Shown here piece by piece: positions 27,440-37,213 of a DNA stretch of 55,815 nucleotides. The notes beneath the pieces are model-generated. The model had not been told where the DNA came from, did no database searches, and saw only the letters and a program-made list of their open reading frames with translations. Position 1 is the stretch's first letter. Every line of letters begins with the position of its first letter. Where the stretch lies: positions 1 to 55,815 of the forward strand of contig JABMNH010000039.1 in assembly GCA_013205245.1 (NCBI GenBank), in the 5' to 3' direction. Origin of the DNA: Flavobacteriales bacterium (GTDB lineage Bacteria > Bacteroidota > Bacteroidia > Flavobacteriales > Flavobacteriaceae). The position numbers and the translations under genes were made by a program.

Positions 27440-30379
27440 TTATTTATTGTTTTTATCGGTTTGTTTTGAGGTCAAATACAAGATTGGTGATGCCACAAAT
27501 AATGATGAATAAGTACCTACTATAACACCAATTATTAAGGCAAACATAAATCCTCTAATTGTTTCGCCACCATCTAAGAAAATAGCTAGTAATACAATTA
27601 AAGTAGTTAATGATGTATTAATTGTTCTACTTAAAGTACTGCTTAAAGCTTTGTTTATAATATTTTTATGTTCCCATGATTTGTGAATGTTTGCGAATTC
27701 TCTAATTCTATCAAAAATTACCACAGTATCATTTAAAGAATACCCTACAACGGTCAGAATAGCCGCTATAAAGGCCTGGTCTATTTCTAAATCGAATGGT
27801 AAATATTTATAGAATAATGAGAAAACACCTAATACTACAAGTACATCGTGGAATACTGCAACAACAGCACCTAAACTAAATTGCCATTTTCTAAAACGTA
27901 ATAAGATGTATAAGAAAACAATAACTAAAGAGCCTAATATAGCCCAAAAAGCATCTTTTTTAATATCATCTGCGATGGTTGGTCCTACTTTTACGGCTTG
28001 CATAATACCTATTTTATGGGCAGTTTCCCCTCCAGGTTTAAATTGAGCCATGGTTGTGCCATCTGGTAAGAAAGCTTTTATACCATCAAAAAGTTTTTGT
28101 TGTACTTCGTCATCGGCAGTAATGCCATTTTTGTCAACATTATATTTGGTTGTAATTTTTAACTGATTGTCTGCACCAAATGTTTTTACCTCTGGAGCAG
28201 ATCCAAAAACAACTTTAAGCGCATCGCCAACTTCAGGAGCACTTACAGCTTTTTCAAAACGAACAGTGTAGGTACGGCCACCTTTAAAATCGACGCCATA
28301 GTTTAAACCATTTGTAACCAAAGAAACCAATCCGGCAAGGATAATTGTGCCAGATATAATAAAGGCGAATTTCCTTTTACTTAAGAAATCTATATCTAAA
28401 TTGCTAAACCAATTTCTTGTAATTTTAGTATCGAAAGTTAAAGAGCGGTCTTTTTTCATATACCATTCTATAAATAGTCTGGTTACGAAAATAGCTGTAA
28501 ACAATGAGGTTATAATACCAATCATTAAAGTTGTGGCGAATCCTTTAATAGGACCCGATCCAAAAATGAATAAGATAAGACCTGTTAAGAATGTGGTTAC
28601 GTTGGCATCTATAATAGAAGATAAAGCGCCACTAAAACCATCTCTAATAGCTTCTTTGGTTCCTTTTCCTTTTATGAATTCTTCTTTAATACGTTCGTAA
28701 ATAAGTACGTTTGCATCAACCGACATACCTATTGTTAAAACGATACCTGCAATACCAGGTAAAGTAAGTACGGCACCAAAACCTGTTAATACACCAAAGA
28801 TGTATAAGATATTTGTGACTAAGGCAACATCTGCAAAAACACCGGCTTTACCATAGTATAAAATCATCCATAATAAGATAAGTGCTAGGGCTAATAAGAA
28901 TGAATTAACACCGCTGTCAATAGCTTCTTGACCTAATGAAGGGCCTACGATTTCTGATTGAATTATCTGAGCTGGAGCAGGTAATTTACCCGCTTTTAAA
29001 ACATTGGCTAAATCTTGTGCTTCAACGATGGTAAAGTTACCAGAAATTGACGTTCTTCCAGAGGTGATGGCGTCATTTACTAAAGGAGCTGTATATACAT
29101 AATTATCTAAAACTACGGCTACAAATTTACCCACATTGGCAGTTGTCATTTTACCCCAAAGTTTAGAGCCTTTACTGTTCATTGTCATGCTAACCTCAGG
29201 GCTGGCACCAAATTGATCAAAAGCTTGACGCGCGTCTTCAATAACATCGCCTTCTATTGGGGCTTTGTCTTCGCGGTTAGATTTTAAAGCGTAAAGGTAA
29301 ATGCGTTCTGTATTGGTAATAGGTTTGGCATCCCATAAAAATTTGGCATACCTCATATTTTCTGGCAAAAGCGCGCGCACTTCAGACATAGCCAAGTATT
29401 TGTTAACCTTAGCAGTGTCGTTTAATGAAGCATTGGCAATTCTAGAACTCAAATCGTTTTCTGATCTTGGATTGTTAGGTTCTAATACAGAAAAAAGCGG
29501 GAATTGTTTGTTTACATCTATAGAGTCTTTTACTTCTCCTAAAAGATCATCTATTTTAGAATTTTTCTCATCAGCTTTTGTTGGTTCTTCTGTTTTTAAT
29601 ATTTGAACAAGTGTTGCATTGGCTTGTTGAAAAAAGTTTGCCATATCTTGGTTGGTATACACTTCCCAAAATTGTAATTCGGCTGTACTTTGTAATAATT
29701 TTTTTACACGGTCTATATCTTTTGCGCCTGGTAATTCGATTAAAATACGGCCAGATTGTGCAATACGTTGGATGTTTGGTTGTGTCACACCAAATTTATC
29801 AATACGACTTCTCAACACTTCGAAAGCAGTATTAATAGAGCCATTAACTTCTTTTTTTAAGAGTGGTTGGACCTCTTCATTACTCATTTTAAAGTTAATC
29901 TTATCGCGTAAAGATTTGTTTCCAAATATTTTAGGGTCACTTAATTTTATTGTGCCATTACTTATGGTTTCAAAAGCTTCAAAAAATAGTGTAATATAAT
30001 CGCTATTACTTCCTACTTGAGCAGCCGAAGCTGCTTCTAAAGCTTTATTAAAATTAGGTTCTTTAGAGTTGTTAGACAATCCAATTAAAATATCTTTAAC
30101 AGAAACTTCTAAAATAGCGTTGATACCGCCTTTAAGGTCTAAGCCTAAGTTTATTTCTTTGTCTTTAATTTCGTTATAGGTAAAATCGGCAATACCAATA
30201 TTAACTACGGTTTTGTTGGCAACAGAATCTAAATAAGCACGCTCTTTAACAGCGTCATTTTTAGCGTAAGCTGCAGCATCTCCTTCAATATTTTTGGCAA
30301 ACCAAGTAAAGGATAGTTGGTAAACACACACCAATCCGAAAAGGATTGCAAATAATCGTATAAGTCCTTTGTTTTGCAT
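27440..30379 (-). CDS. secDF: Protein translocase subunit SecDF (fusion)
   Basis: The 979-aa fused protein joins SecD and SecF. Residues 1-25 form the first membrane helix, and GLDLKGG (79-85) is the SecD hallmark. A large periplasmic domain and membrane segments follow, with VLTIGMSVDANVLIYERIKEE as conserved motif. The SecF half starts near residue 670, marked by GVDFKGGRTYTVRFE, and repeats the pattern (SLNDTVVIFDRIRE). It uses the proton-motive force to pull proteins out of SecYEG. SecD-SecF fusion is usual in Bacteroidota. A near-consensus promoter lies upstream. Confidence 0.96.
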   Translation of the reverse strand: MQNKGLIRLFAILFGLVCVYQLSFTWFAKNIEGDAAAYAKNDAVKERAYLDSVANKTVVNIGIADFTYNEIKDKEINLGLDLKGGINAILEVSVKDILIGLSNNSKEPNFNKALEAASAAQVGSNSDYITLFFEAFETISNGTIKLSDPKIFGNKSLRDKINFKMSNEEVQPLLKKEVNGSINTAFEVLRSRIDKFGVTQPNIQRIAQSGRILIELPGAKDIDRVKKLLQSTAELQFWEVYTNQDMANFFQQANATLVQILKTEEPTKADEKNSKIDDLLGEVKDSIDVNKQFPLFSVLEPNNPRSENDLSSRIANASLNDTAKVNKYLAMSEVRALLPENMRYAKFLWDAKPITNTERIYLYALKSNREDKAPIEGDVIEDARQAFDQFGASPEVSMTMNSKGSKLWGKMTTANVGKFVAVVLDNYVYTAPLVNDAITSGRTSISGNFTIVEAQDLANVLKAGKLPAPAQIIQSEIVGPSLGQEAIDSGVNSFLLALALILLWMILYYGKAGVFADVALVTNILYIFGVLTGFGAVLTLPGIAGIVLTIGMSVDANVLIYERIKEEFIKGKGTKEAIRDGFSGALSSIIDANVTTFLTGLILFIFGSGPIKGFATTLMIGIITSLFTAIFVTRLFIEWYMKKDRSLTFDTKITRNWFSNLDIDFLSKRKFAFIISGTIILAGLVSLVTNGLNYGVDFKGGRTYTVRFEKAVSAPEVGDALKVVFGSAPEVKTFGADNQLKITTKYNVDKNGITADDEVQQKLFDGIKAFLPDGTTMAQFKPGGETAHKIGIMQAVKVGPTIADDIKKDAFWAILGSLVIVFLYILLRFRKWQFSLGAVVAVFHDVLVVLGVFSLFYKYLPFDLEIDQAFIAAILTVVGYSLNDTVVIFDRIREFANIHKSWEHKNIINKALSSTLSRTINTSLTTLIVLLAIFLDGGETIRGFMFALIIGVIVGTYSSLFVASPILYLTSKQTDKNNK

Positions 30380-30416
30380 TATATTATAAATTTATAGGGC
30401 ATTAATTTTAAACGTG

Positions 30417-30448
30417 CAAATATAGTATTTCAATAATGATTTGACAAA
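30417..30448 (-). promoter_or_regulatory. Promoter of secDF
   Basis: On minus, TTTG (30445-30448) and TATATTTG (30417-30424) are separated by 20 bases, close to the Bacteroidota consensus. The secDF ATG follows 37 bases downstream. Confidence 0.55.
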
Positions 30449-30521
30449 TTAATAATAATGATTTTAAAAGCTTGTGAAAACACCTTTTTTAATTCAGAAT
30501 TTAGAATTGGAAATTATGAAC

Positions 30522-31508
30522 TTAAGAATTCCCAAACACACTTAAAATTTCTTCGAAATGTTGGTTAAGCATGTCTAAATTATCTGTGGTAACAAGCTTT
30601 GTACGGTACTCTTTAAAATGCGGAACCCCTCTAAAATAATTACTGTAATGACGGCGCATTTCCATGATGCCAACAATTTCAATACCTTTCCAATCAATCT
30701 CCATTTGTAGATGTCTGCGCGCTGTGTGAACACGTTCGGCTATTGAGATTTCTGGCAAATGTGTGCCAGTTCTAAAAAAGTGTTTTACTTGTTTAAAAAA
30801 CCAAGGATTCCCAATACTTGCCCTACCAATCATAGCGCCATCTAATCCGAATTCATCGCGCATTAAAGCCGCTTTTTCTGGTGAATCCACATCACCATTA
30901 CCAAAAATAGGAATGTGCATGCGTTGGTTATTTTTTACGGCAGCTATCTGAGTCCAATCGGCAACACCTTTATACATTTGTGCACGTGTGCGTCCGTGTA
31001 TAGAAATCGCTTTTGCACCAGCATCTTGAAGGCGTTCGGCTACTTCAACTATTTTTATAGAATCAACATCCCAACCCAAACGGGTTTTTATGGTAATGGG
31101 TAATTTGGTGTGTTTTACCATGGCTTCGGTAAGGCGTACCATTAAGTCGATATCTTTTAAAATACCAGCACCAGCTCCTTTGCTCACAACTTTTTTAACG
31201 GGACAGCCAAAGTTGATGTCAATAATATCTGGTTTAGATTTCTCAACAATTTCAACAGTGCGTAACATTGATTCTAAATTGGCACCAAATATTTGAATGC
31301 CTACGGGGCGTTCTTTTTCGTAGATATCCATTTTTTTAACGCTTTTAGCGGCATCGCGAATCAATCCTTCTGAAGAAATAAATTCGGTGTAAACCACATC
31401 TGCTCCTTGTTCTTTACAAAGTGCTCTAAAAGGCGGATCGCTCACATCTTCCATCGGCGCAAGCAAAAGTGGAAAATCACCTAATTCTATGTTACCTATT
31501 TTAACCAT
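30522..31508 (-). CDS. dusB: tRNA-dihydrouridine synthase
   Basis: The 328-aa flavoprotein reduces uridine to dihydrouridine in tRNA. The N-terminal LLLAPMEDVSDPPFR binds FMN, the catalytic cysteine sits in INFGCPVKKV, and SIHGRTRAQMYKG and GNGDV follow, all Dus family motifs. The DusB label is by overall similarity. An ATG at 31541 would add 11 residues, but a minus-7 element lies in between, so 31508 (MVKIGNIELG) is used. Confidence 0.92.
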   Translation of the reverse strand: MVKIGNIELGDFPLLLAPMEDVSDPPFRALCKEQGADVVYTEFISSEGLIRDAAKSVKKMDIYEKERPVGIQIFGANLESMLRTVEIVEKSKPDIIDINFGCPVKKVVSKGAGAGILKDIDLMVRLTEAMVKHTKLPITIKTRLGWDVDSIKIVEVAERLQDAGAKAISIHGRTRAQMYKGVADWTQIAAVKNNQRMHIPIFGNGDVDSPEKAALMRDEFGLDGAMIGRASIGNPWFFKQVKHFFRTGTHLPEISIAERVHTARRHLQMEIDWKGIEIVGIMEMRRHYSNYFRGVPHFKEYRTKLVTTDNLDMLNQHFEEILSVFGNS

Positions 31509-31518
31509 AAATTGATTG

Positions 31519-31526
31519 CAAAAGTA
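31519..31526 (-). promoter_or_regulatory. Minus-7 element for dusB
   Basis: On minus the bases read TACTTTTG, matching TAnnTTTG, 11 bases upstream of the chosen dusB ATG. The leader would be very short. Confidence 0.4.
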
Positions 31527-31596
31527 TTTAAAAATGAGCAAACTCTAAGCGATACTTTTAGTTCTTTTGTCGTCACTATTTTGCTAAAGCAAGGCG

Positions 31597-31604
31597 TATT
31601 TTTG
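31597..31604 (+). promoter_or_regulatory. Minus-7 element for the PD40 lipoprotein
   Basis: TATTTTTG matches TAnnTTTG, 17 bases upstream of the ATG at 31622. Confidence 0.42.
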
Positions 31605-31621
31605 GTATTCAAAAAAAAACA

Positions 31622-32728
31622 ATGAAAAAATCATTCAGTTATATTTTAGTTCTTTTACTTATAGTTAGTTGCAAAGAAAAAAGTGATGGTAAAAAACACA
31701 GTGCCACATCTGGTGCTACAAAAATCGTAAACTTAACCCATTATCCGCAAGAGCGTCATCTTGCAAATGTAAAACAGCTTACTTTTGGTGGCGATAACGC
31801 CGAAGCTTATTGGAGTTTTGACAGTAAAAAACTAACGTTTCAAGCCAATAGCAAACAGTGGGGTTTAAAATGTGACCAGATTTTTACCATGAATATTACT
31901 GATGATTTAAGCCAAGGACAAATTCCACAAATGGTAAGTACAGGAAATGGGCGTACAACCTGCAGTTATTTTTTACCGGGCGATGCTACTATTATATATT
32001 CATCAACACATTTAGCCGATATCAACTGTCCGCCAACACCTAAAAAAGAAGATTATGGCAATAAATATATTTGGCCTGTATATAAAGGATTCGATATTTT
32101 TATTGCTGATACAAAAGGGAATCAGCTAAAACAATTGACTTTTGAAGATGGTTATGATGCCGAGCCAACTGTATCGCCTAAAGGCGATAAAATTGTTTTT
32201 ACTTCAACCAGAACAGGCGATTTGGAATTATTCACCATGAATATTGATGGTACAGATGTTAGGCAAGTAACAGACGAATTGGGATATGATGGCGGCGCTT
32301 TCTTTTCGCCAGATGGCACCAAATTAATTTTCCGTTCATCGCGACCTAAAACACCAGAAGATATAAAGGAATACAAAGATTTGTTGGCAGAAGGATTGGT
32401 GCAACCAACCCATATGGAATTGTATACATGTAATATAGATGGTAGCGAAATGCAAAAAATAACCGATTTGGGATCTGCCAATTGGGCGCCATTTTTTCAT
32501 CCTTCTGGCAAAAAAGTTATTTTTTCATCAAATCATAAAACAAAAATGAGTTTTAATTTATTTATGATAAATGTTGATGGTACTGGTTTAGAGCAAATAA
32601 CTTACGATACTGTTTTTGATGCTTTCCCGATGTTTTCTCCCGATGGCAAAAAGATTGTTTTCTCTTCAAATCGCAATAATAATGGCACACATGACACCAA
32701 TCTTTTTGTGGCCGATTGGGTAGAGTAA
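31622..32728 (+). CDS. TolB-like (PD40) beta-propeller lipoprotein
   Basis: The 368-aa protein starts with a lipoprotein signal (LLLIVSC, lipid Cys at 17). The body carries repeats of the PD40/TolB type, each with a pattern like FSPDGKKIVFSSNR: SPKGDKIVFTSTR, SPDGTKLIFRSSR, HPSGKKVIFSSNH, SPDGKKIVFSSNR. This predicts a six-bladed beta-propeller in the periplasm. It is not TolB itself because the N-terminal TolB domain and Tol/Pal neighbours are absent. Function is unknown; family members often bind peptides or partner proteins. Confidence 0.8.
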   Translation: MKKSFSYILVLLLIVSCKEKSDGKKHSATSGATKIVNLTHYPQERHLANVKQLTFGGDNAEAYWSFDSKKLTFQANSKQWGLKCDQIFTMNITDDLSQGQIPQMVSTGNGRTTCSYFLPGDATIIYSSTHLADINCPPTPKKEDYGNKYIWPVYKGFDIFIADTKGNQLKQLTFEDGYDAEPTVSPKGDKIVFTSTRTGDLELFTMNIDGTDVRQVTDELGYDGGAFFSPDGTKLIFRSSRPKTPEDIKEYKDLLAEGLVQPTHMELYTCNIDGSEMQKITDLGSANWAPFFHPSGKKVIFSSNHKTKMSFNLFMINVDGTGLEQITYDTVFDAFPMFSPDGKKIVFSSNRNNNGTHDTNLFVADWVE

Positions 32729-32742
32729 GATTCAGATAACAG

Positions 32743-32825
32743 CATTCAGTTTTCAGTATCATAATTGATAGGAAATTTAATGAATTTAGAAAAAAATCTG
32801 TTTTCTAAACACTGATTACTGAACA
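32743..32825. repeat. Imperfect inverted repeat between the PD40 gene and lepA
   Basis: CATTCAGTTTTCAGTAT at 32743-32759 is an imperfect reverse complement of the segment at 32809-32825. The centre is about 49 AT-rich bases. It may be a dispersed-repeat remnant or may stop transcription of the upstream gene. Support is weak. Confidence 0.35.
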
Positions 32826-32860
32826 CTTATTTTCACTATCTTGCAGCACTTTTGAGTCCT

Positions 32861-34657
32861 ATGAAAAACATCCGAAATTTTTGCATTATTGCCCATATAG
32901 ATCACGGTAAAAGCACCTTAGCCGATAGGCTTTTAGAGGTAACTCATACCATAACCGATCGCGAAAAACAAGATCAATTATTAGATAGTATGGACTTAGA
33001 ACGCGAGCGAGGGATTACCATAAAAAGTCATGCCATTCAGATGGATTATGAGCAAGATGGCGAAAAGTATATTCTCAATTTAATTGACACCCCAGGTCAC
33101 GTCGATTTTTCTTACGAAGTATCGCGTTCTATTGCAGCTTGCGAGGGCGCCCTTTTAATTGTAGATGCGGCACAAAGTATTCAAGCACAAACCATCTCTA
33201 ATTTATATTTGGCATTAGAAAATGATTTAGAAATTATTCCGGTTTTAAATAAAATAGATTTACCAAGTGCAAATCCAGAAGAAGTTACCGATGATATTGT
33301 CGATTTATTAGGATGTAAACCAGAAGAAATACTTCACGCAAGTGGAAAAACAGGTGCGGGTGTCCCCGAGATTTTAAGAGCTATTGTAGCACGTGTTCCA
33401 CCACCAAAAGGTGACCCGAACAAACCTTTACAAGCTTTAGTTTTTGATTCTGTTTATAATTCTTATCGCGGTGTAGAGACGTATTTTAAAGTTGTGCAAG
33501 GTGAAATAAAAAAAGGACAGAAAATAAAATTTATGTCCACAGATAAAATTTATAATGCAGACGAAGTAGGTACATTAAAATTAACCCAAGTTGCAAAACA
33601 GAGTGTAAAAACGGGCGATGTTGGTTACCTTATTACAGGTATAAAAACAGCGAGCGAAGTTAAAGTTGGCGATACCATTACAGATGCCAACAACCCAATT
33701 ACAACTGCCATTAGTGGTTTTGAAGATGTGAAGCCGATGGTTTTTGCGGGTATTTATCCGGTGGAAACCGAAGAATACGAAGAGTTGCGCAGCTCAATGG
33801 AAAAATTACAATTAAACGATGCTTCGTTGGTATTTGTGCCAGAAAGTTCGGCAGCTTTAGGTTTTGGTTTTAGATGTGGATTTTTAGGAATGTTGCATCT
33901 CGAAATTATTCAAGAACGCTTAGAACGCGAATTTGATATGATTGTAATTACAACCGTACCAAATGTTTCGTACCACGCATTTACCAATAAAAATCCTGAT
34001 GAAATTCTTTTGGTAAATAATCCATCAGATTTGCCTGAACCATCTAAATTAAATAGGGTAGAAGAACCTTATATCAAGGCTTCTATTATTACAAAATCAG
34101 ATTATATTGGACAGGTTATGAGTTTGTGTATTGAAAAACGCGGACAAATTACCAATCAGAATTATTTGACATCAGAACGTGTGGAACTCAGTTTTGACAT
34201 GCCTTTGGCCGAAATTGTATTCGATTTTTATGACCGATTAAAAACCGTATCAAAAGGGTATGCGTCGTTTGATTATCATCCTATAGGATTTAGAGCCTCA
34301 AAACTTGTAAAAGTTGACATACTATTAAATGGTACTGTGGTTGATGCTTTATCAGCTTTACTTCATACAGACAATGCCTATGGTATCGGCAAAAAAATAT
34401 GCGAAAAATTGCGAAGTCTTATTCCGCGTCAGCAATTTGACATTCCTATTCAAGCCGCCATTGGCGCTAAAATTATATCACGCGAGACGATTAAAGCTTT
34501 GCGTAAAGATGTAACGGCTAAATGTTATGGTGGCGATATTACCAGAAAACGAAAACTTTTAGAAAAGCAAAAGAAGGGAAAAAAACGCATGCGTCAAGTG
34601 GGCAATGTAGAAATACCACAAGAAGCTTTTATGGCGGTGCTTAAATTGAACGATTAG
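32861..34657 (+). CDS. lepA: Elongation factor 4
   Basis: The 598-aa translational GTPase back-translocates stalled ribosomes. G1 is AHIDHGKST (11-19), then [16 protein letters not shown] (G3) and NKIDLP (G4). The LepA-specific C-terminal domain with [13 protein letters not shown] and an Arg/Lys-rich tail is complete. A TTG codon at 32852 could add three residues, but the ATG at 32861 gives the family's usual N-terminus and length. Confidence 0.97.
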   Translation: MKNIRNFCIIAHIDHGKSTLADRLLEVTHTITDREKQDQLLDSMDLERERGITIKSHAIQMDYEQDGEKYILNLIDTPGHVDFSYEVSRSIAACEGALLIVDAAQSIQAQTISNLYLALENDLEIIPVLNKIDLPSANPEEVTDDIVDLLGCKPEEILHASGKTGAGVPEILRAIVARVPPPKGDPNKPLQALVFDSVYNSYRGVETYFKVVQGEIKKGQKIKFMSTDKIYNADEVGTLKLTQVAKQSVKTGDVGYLITGIKTASEVKVGDTITDANNPITTAISGFEDVKPMVFAGIYPVETEEYEELRSSMEKLQLNDASLVFVPESSAALGFGFRCGFLGMLHLEIIQERLEREFDMIVITTVPNVSYHAFTNKNPDEILLVNNPSDLPEPSKLNRVEEPYIKASIITKSDYIGQVMSLCIEKRGQITNQNYLTSERVELSFDMPLAEIVFDFYDRLKTVSKGYASFDYHPIGFRASKLVKVDILLNGTVVDALSALLHTDNAYGIGKKICEKLRSLIPRQQFDIPIQAAIGAKIISRETIKALRKDVTAKCYGGDITRKRKLLEKQKKGKKRMRQVGNVEIPQEAFMAVLKLND

Positions 34658-34660
34658 TTC

Positions 34661-34687
34661 CCATCCCCAACTCTTCCCAAAGGGAGT
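34661..34687. repeat. CCC/GGG-type intergenic repeat fragment after lepA
   Basis: CCCATCCCCAACTCTTCCCAAAGGGAG-like sequence lies just after the lepA stop. TCCC pairs with GGGA around an A loop, like a common Bacteroidota intergenic repeat. It may be a terminator remnant. Support is weak. Confidence 0.3.
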
Positions 34688-34786
34688 ACACTATTATTTT
34701 TAATTAAGATTTGTGATCTAGAAATAGGCTCTTTTCTTTGAAATGTTCGAGAATTCGGGATAGGATTATTAATTTATTTGCATAAA

Positions 34787-34812
34787 AAAGCCCCTTAAAA
34801 AAGAGGCTTTAA
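34787..34812 (-). terminator. Terminator after the ferredoxin gene
   Basis: AAAGCCCCTT and AAGAGGCTTT pair with one mismatch around a short A loop, with an A run on the plus strand that gives T on the minus transcript. It lies 24 bases after the ferredoxin stop. Confidence 0.7.
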
Positions 34813-34835
34813 TCTTGGTTGATTTTTGGTTATTA

Positions 34836-35186
34836 TTATTCTCCGTGTAGCCAAGCTTTCTTTGCTAATAAATCAGCTTCAGACTCTTCGTTATCCTCAT
34901 CAAGAATACAACAGTCAACTGGACAAACAGAAGCACATTGAGGTTCGTCATGAAAACCTTTACACTCGGTACATTTTTCGGTTACGATAAAGTAAAATTC
35001 ATCAGATATAGGGTCTTGACTTTCATCAGCATCCATATCAACACCACCTAAAGTAGTTACATCGCCACTTAATGCAGTTTCTTCAGAAAGTTTCCATTCA
35101 TCATCTGGTTCGTAGATTGCATGATTTGGGCACTCAGAAATGCAAGCATCACAATTTATACATTCATCGGTTATTTTAATTGCCAT
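34836..35186 (-). CDS. Alvin-type 2[4Fe-4S] ferredoxin
   Basis: The 116-aa protein has two cluster-binding motifs. Cluster 1 is CINCDACISECP (CX2CX2CX3CP). Cluster 2 is CTECKGFHDEPQCASVCP, that is CX2CX8CX3CP with an eight-residue insertion, and a C-terminal extension follows. The long second motif and the extension mark the Allochromatium-vinosum (Alvin) type, whose clusters have very low potentials. An acidic linker of about 50 residues separates the motifs. It is divergent from korA across 154 bases and next to a NuoEFG-less complex I operon, which makes it the likely carrier between them. Confidence 0.9.
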   Translation of the reverse strand: MAIKITDECINCDACISECPNHAIYEPDDEWKLSEETALSGDVTTLGGVDMDADESQDPISDEFYFIVTEKCTECKGFHDEPQCASVCPVDCCILDEDNEESEADLLAKKAWLHGE

Positions 35187-35214
35187 AATTTTAAGTTTTT
35201 TTATTAAATTGCTA

Positions 35215-35222
35215 CAAATTTA
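35215..35222 (-). promoter_or_regulatory. Minus-7 element for the ferredoxin gene
   Basis: On minus the bases are TAAATTTG (TAnnTTTG), 29 bases upstream of the ATG at 35186. Confidence 0.45.
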
Positions 35223-35280
35223 AAAAGTTAATAATTAATAAATATTGATAATTGTCATAATTTTGAAATAAAAGTAAAGA

Positions 35281-35288
35281 TATTTTTG
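35281..35288 (+). promoter_or_regulatory. Minus-7 element for korAB
   Basis: TATTTTTG matches TAnnTTTG, 53 bases upstream of the korA ATG at 35341. Confidence 0.4.
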
Positions 35289-35340
35289 TCATTATATATT
35301 CTAAAACAGATTTTTTTTTAATCTACACATAAATAATTAT

Positions 35341-37209
35341 ATGGATACTGAAAATAAAACCCTGCAAGATACTGAAAACGTTGAGCAAATAGATGGTGTT
35401 GTGATTCGTTTTGTAGGAGATTCTGGAGATGGCATGCAGCTTACCGGAACCCAATTTACAGACACTTCTGCGATGTTTGGAAACGACATAGCAACTTTCC
35501 CTAATTATCCTGCCGAAATTCGGGCTCCTCAAGGAAGTTTATACGGCGTTTCTGGATATCAAGTTCATATTGGAAGTGTCGAAGTGAGCACACCTGGTGA
35601 CGATTTAGATCTTTTGGTTGCCATGAATCCAGCTGGTTTAAAAACCAATATAGCTTCTTTAAAAGCAGGCCATACACTAATTGTTGATTTAGATTCGTTT
35701 ACAAAGAAAAATCTAGAAAAAGCTTTTTACGATGCGAACCCGCTTACAGATGGAAGTCTTGATAATTACCGTGTTATTGAAGTAGATATGACCTCATTAA
35801 CCAAAGAATGTTTAAAGGGTTTGCCGCTTGATAATAAAAGTGTTTTACGAAGTAAAAATATGTTCTCTTTAGGTATGGTTTATTGGATGTATAATCGTTC
35901 AATGGAACATACGCTTGAATTTTTTAATAAAAAATTTAAAAATCTACCTTTAGTTGCAGAAGCAAATACAAAGGTTTTAAAAGCTGGATATTATTATGCA
36001 GAAACGCTTGAATTAATTCCTAATTCTTTTACCATTGCGCCTTCAAAAATGCCTAAAGGTACTTATAAAATTGTAAATGGTAATACGGCAACAGCATGGG
36101 GCTTTTTGGCAGCATCAGAAAAATCTGGTTTAGAATTATATTTAGGATCTTACCCTATTACGCCGGCTACAGATATTTTACATGAATTGGTAAAACACAA
36201 ACATTTTGGTGTTAAAGCTTTTCAAGCTGAAGATGAAATAGCAGGTATTTGCTCATCAATAGGCGCTTCTTTTGCTGGAGATTTAGCCATAACAACAACA
36301 TCTGGTCCTGGGTTGGCTCTTAAAGGAGAAGCTTTAGGTTTGGCTATGATTACAGAATTACCATTGGTAGTTGTAAATGTGCAACGTGGTGGTCCATCAA
36401 CAGGATTACCAACAAAAACAGAACAATCAGATTTATTACAAGCCCTGTTTGGAAGAAATGGCGAAAGTCCTGTGGTGGTTGTTGCGGCAAGCACACCAGC
36501 AAATTGTTTTGATATGGCTTTTGAAGCCTCAAAATTAGCTGTAGAACATATGACGCCTGTTGTTTTGTTAACCGATGGTTATATTGCCAATGGTTCTGAA
36601 CCTTGGAAAGTAAAATCTGTAAGTGAAATGCCAGATATTAATCCTCCTTTAATAAAAGAAGCCGTAGAAAATTGGCAGCCTTATGCAAGAGACAAAGAAT
36701 CTTTAGTAAGAACATGGGCTGTACCTGGAACAAAAGGTTTAGAACACCGTTTAGGAGGTTTAGAAAAAGACAAAACTTCTGGTAACGTATCTTACGACAC
36801 AGATAATCATGAATATATGACGAACATTCGTGCTGAAAAAGTGAGACGAATAGCCAATTATATTCCTGAATTAGAAGCTGATTTTTCTCAAGAAGGCGAT
36901 TTGTTAGTAGTTGGATGGGGAGGTACTTTTGGCAGTTTGCATTCTGCTGTTAAAGAAATGGATACCAATGGTTATAAAGTGGGTCATGTTCATTTTAACT
37001 ATATCAATCCGATGCCAAAAAACACAGCAGATATTTTTGCGAAATATAAAAACATTGTAGTTTGTGAACTTAATAAAGGTCAAATGTCTTATGTATTGAG
37101 AGCCAATTATCCCGAGTTTACTTATACACAATACAATAAAGTTCAAGGTCTGCCATTTTCTGTAGGAGATCTTACTCAAAAATTCAAAAGTTTAATTGAT
37201 AATAACTAA
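35341..37209 (+). CDS. korA: 2-oxoacid:ferredoxin oxidoreductase, alpha subunit with fused gamma domain
   Basis: The 622-aa protein fuses the gamma domain (about 17-210: RFVGDSGDGMQLTG, FPNYPAEIRAPQG) to the alpha subunit (YPITPATDI, FQAEDEIAG, TTTSGPGLALKGEALG). This is the architecture of KorA-type 2-oxoglutarate:ferredoxin oxidoreductases. With KorB it oxidatively decarboxylates 2-oxoglutarate (or a related oxoacid) plus CoA to the acyl-CoA and CO2 and reduces ferredoxin. The 2-oxoglutarate preference is an inference from the two-gene fused form. The next gene starts 4 bases after its stop. Confidence 0.9.
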   Translation: MDTENKTLQDTENVEQIDGVVIRFVGDSGDGMQLTGTQFTDTSAMFGNDIATFPNYPAEIRAPQGSLYGVSGYQVHIGSVEVSTPGDDLDLLVAMNPAGLKTNIASLKAGHTLIVDLDSFTKKNLEKAFYDANPLTDGSLDNYRVIEVDMTSLTKECLKGLPLDNKSVLRSKNMFSLGMVYWMYNRSMEHTLEFFNKKFKNLPLVAEANTKVLKAGYYYAETLELIPNSFTIAPSKMPKGTYKIVNGNTATAWGFLAASEKSGLELYLGSYPITPATDILHELVKHKHFGVKAFQAEDEIAGICSSIGASFAGDLAITTTSGPGLALKGEALGLAMITELPLVVVNVQRGGPSTGLPTKTEQSDLLQALFGRNGESPVVVVAASTPANCFDMAFEASKLAVEHMTPVVLLTDGYIANGSEPWKVKSVSEMPDINPPLIKEAVENWQPYARDKESLVRTWAVPGTKGLEHRLGGLEKDKTSGNVSYDTDNHEYMTNIRAEKVRRIANYIPELEADFSQEGDLLVVGWGGTFGSLHSAVKEMDTNGYKVGHVHFNYINPMPKNTADIFAKYKNIVVCELNKGQMSYVLRANYPEFTYTQYNKVQGLPFSVGDLTQKFKSLIDNN

Positions 37210-37213
37210 AAAA

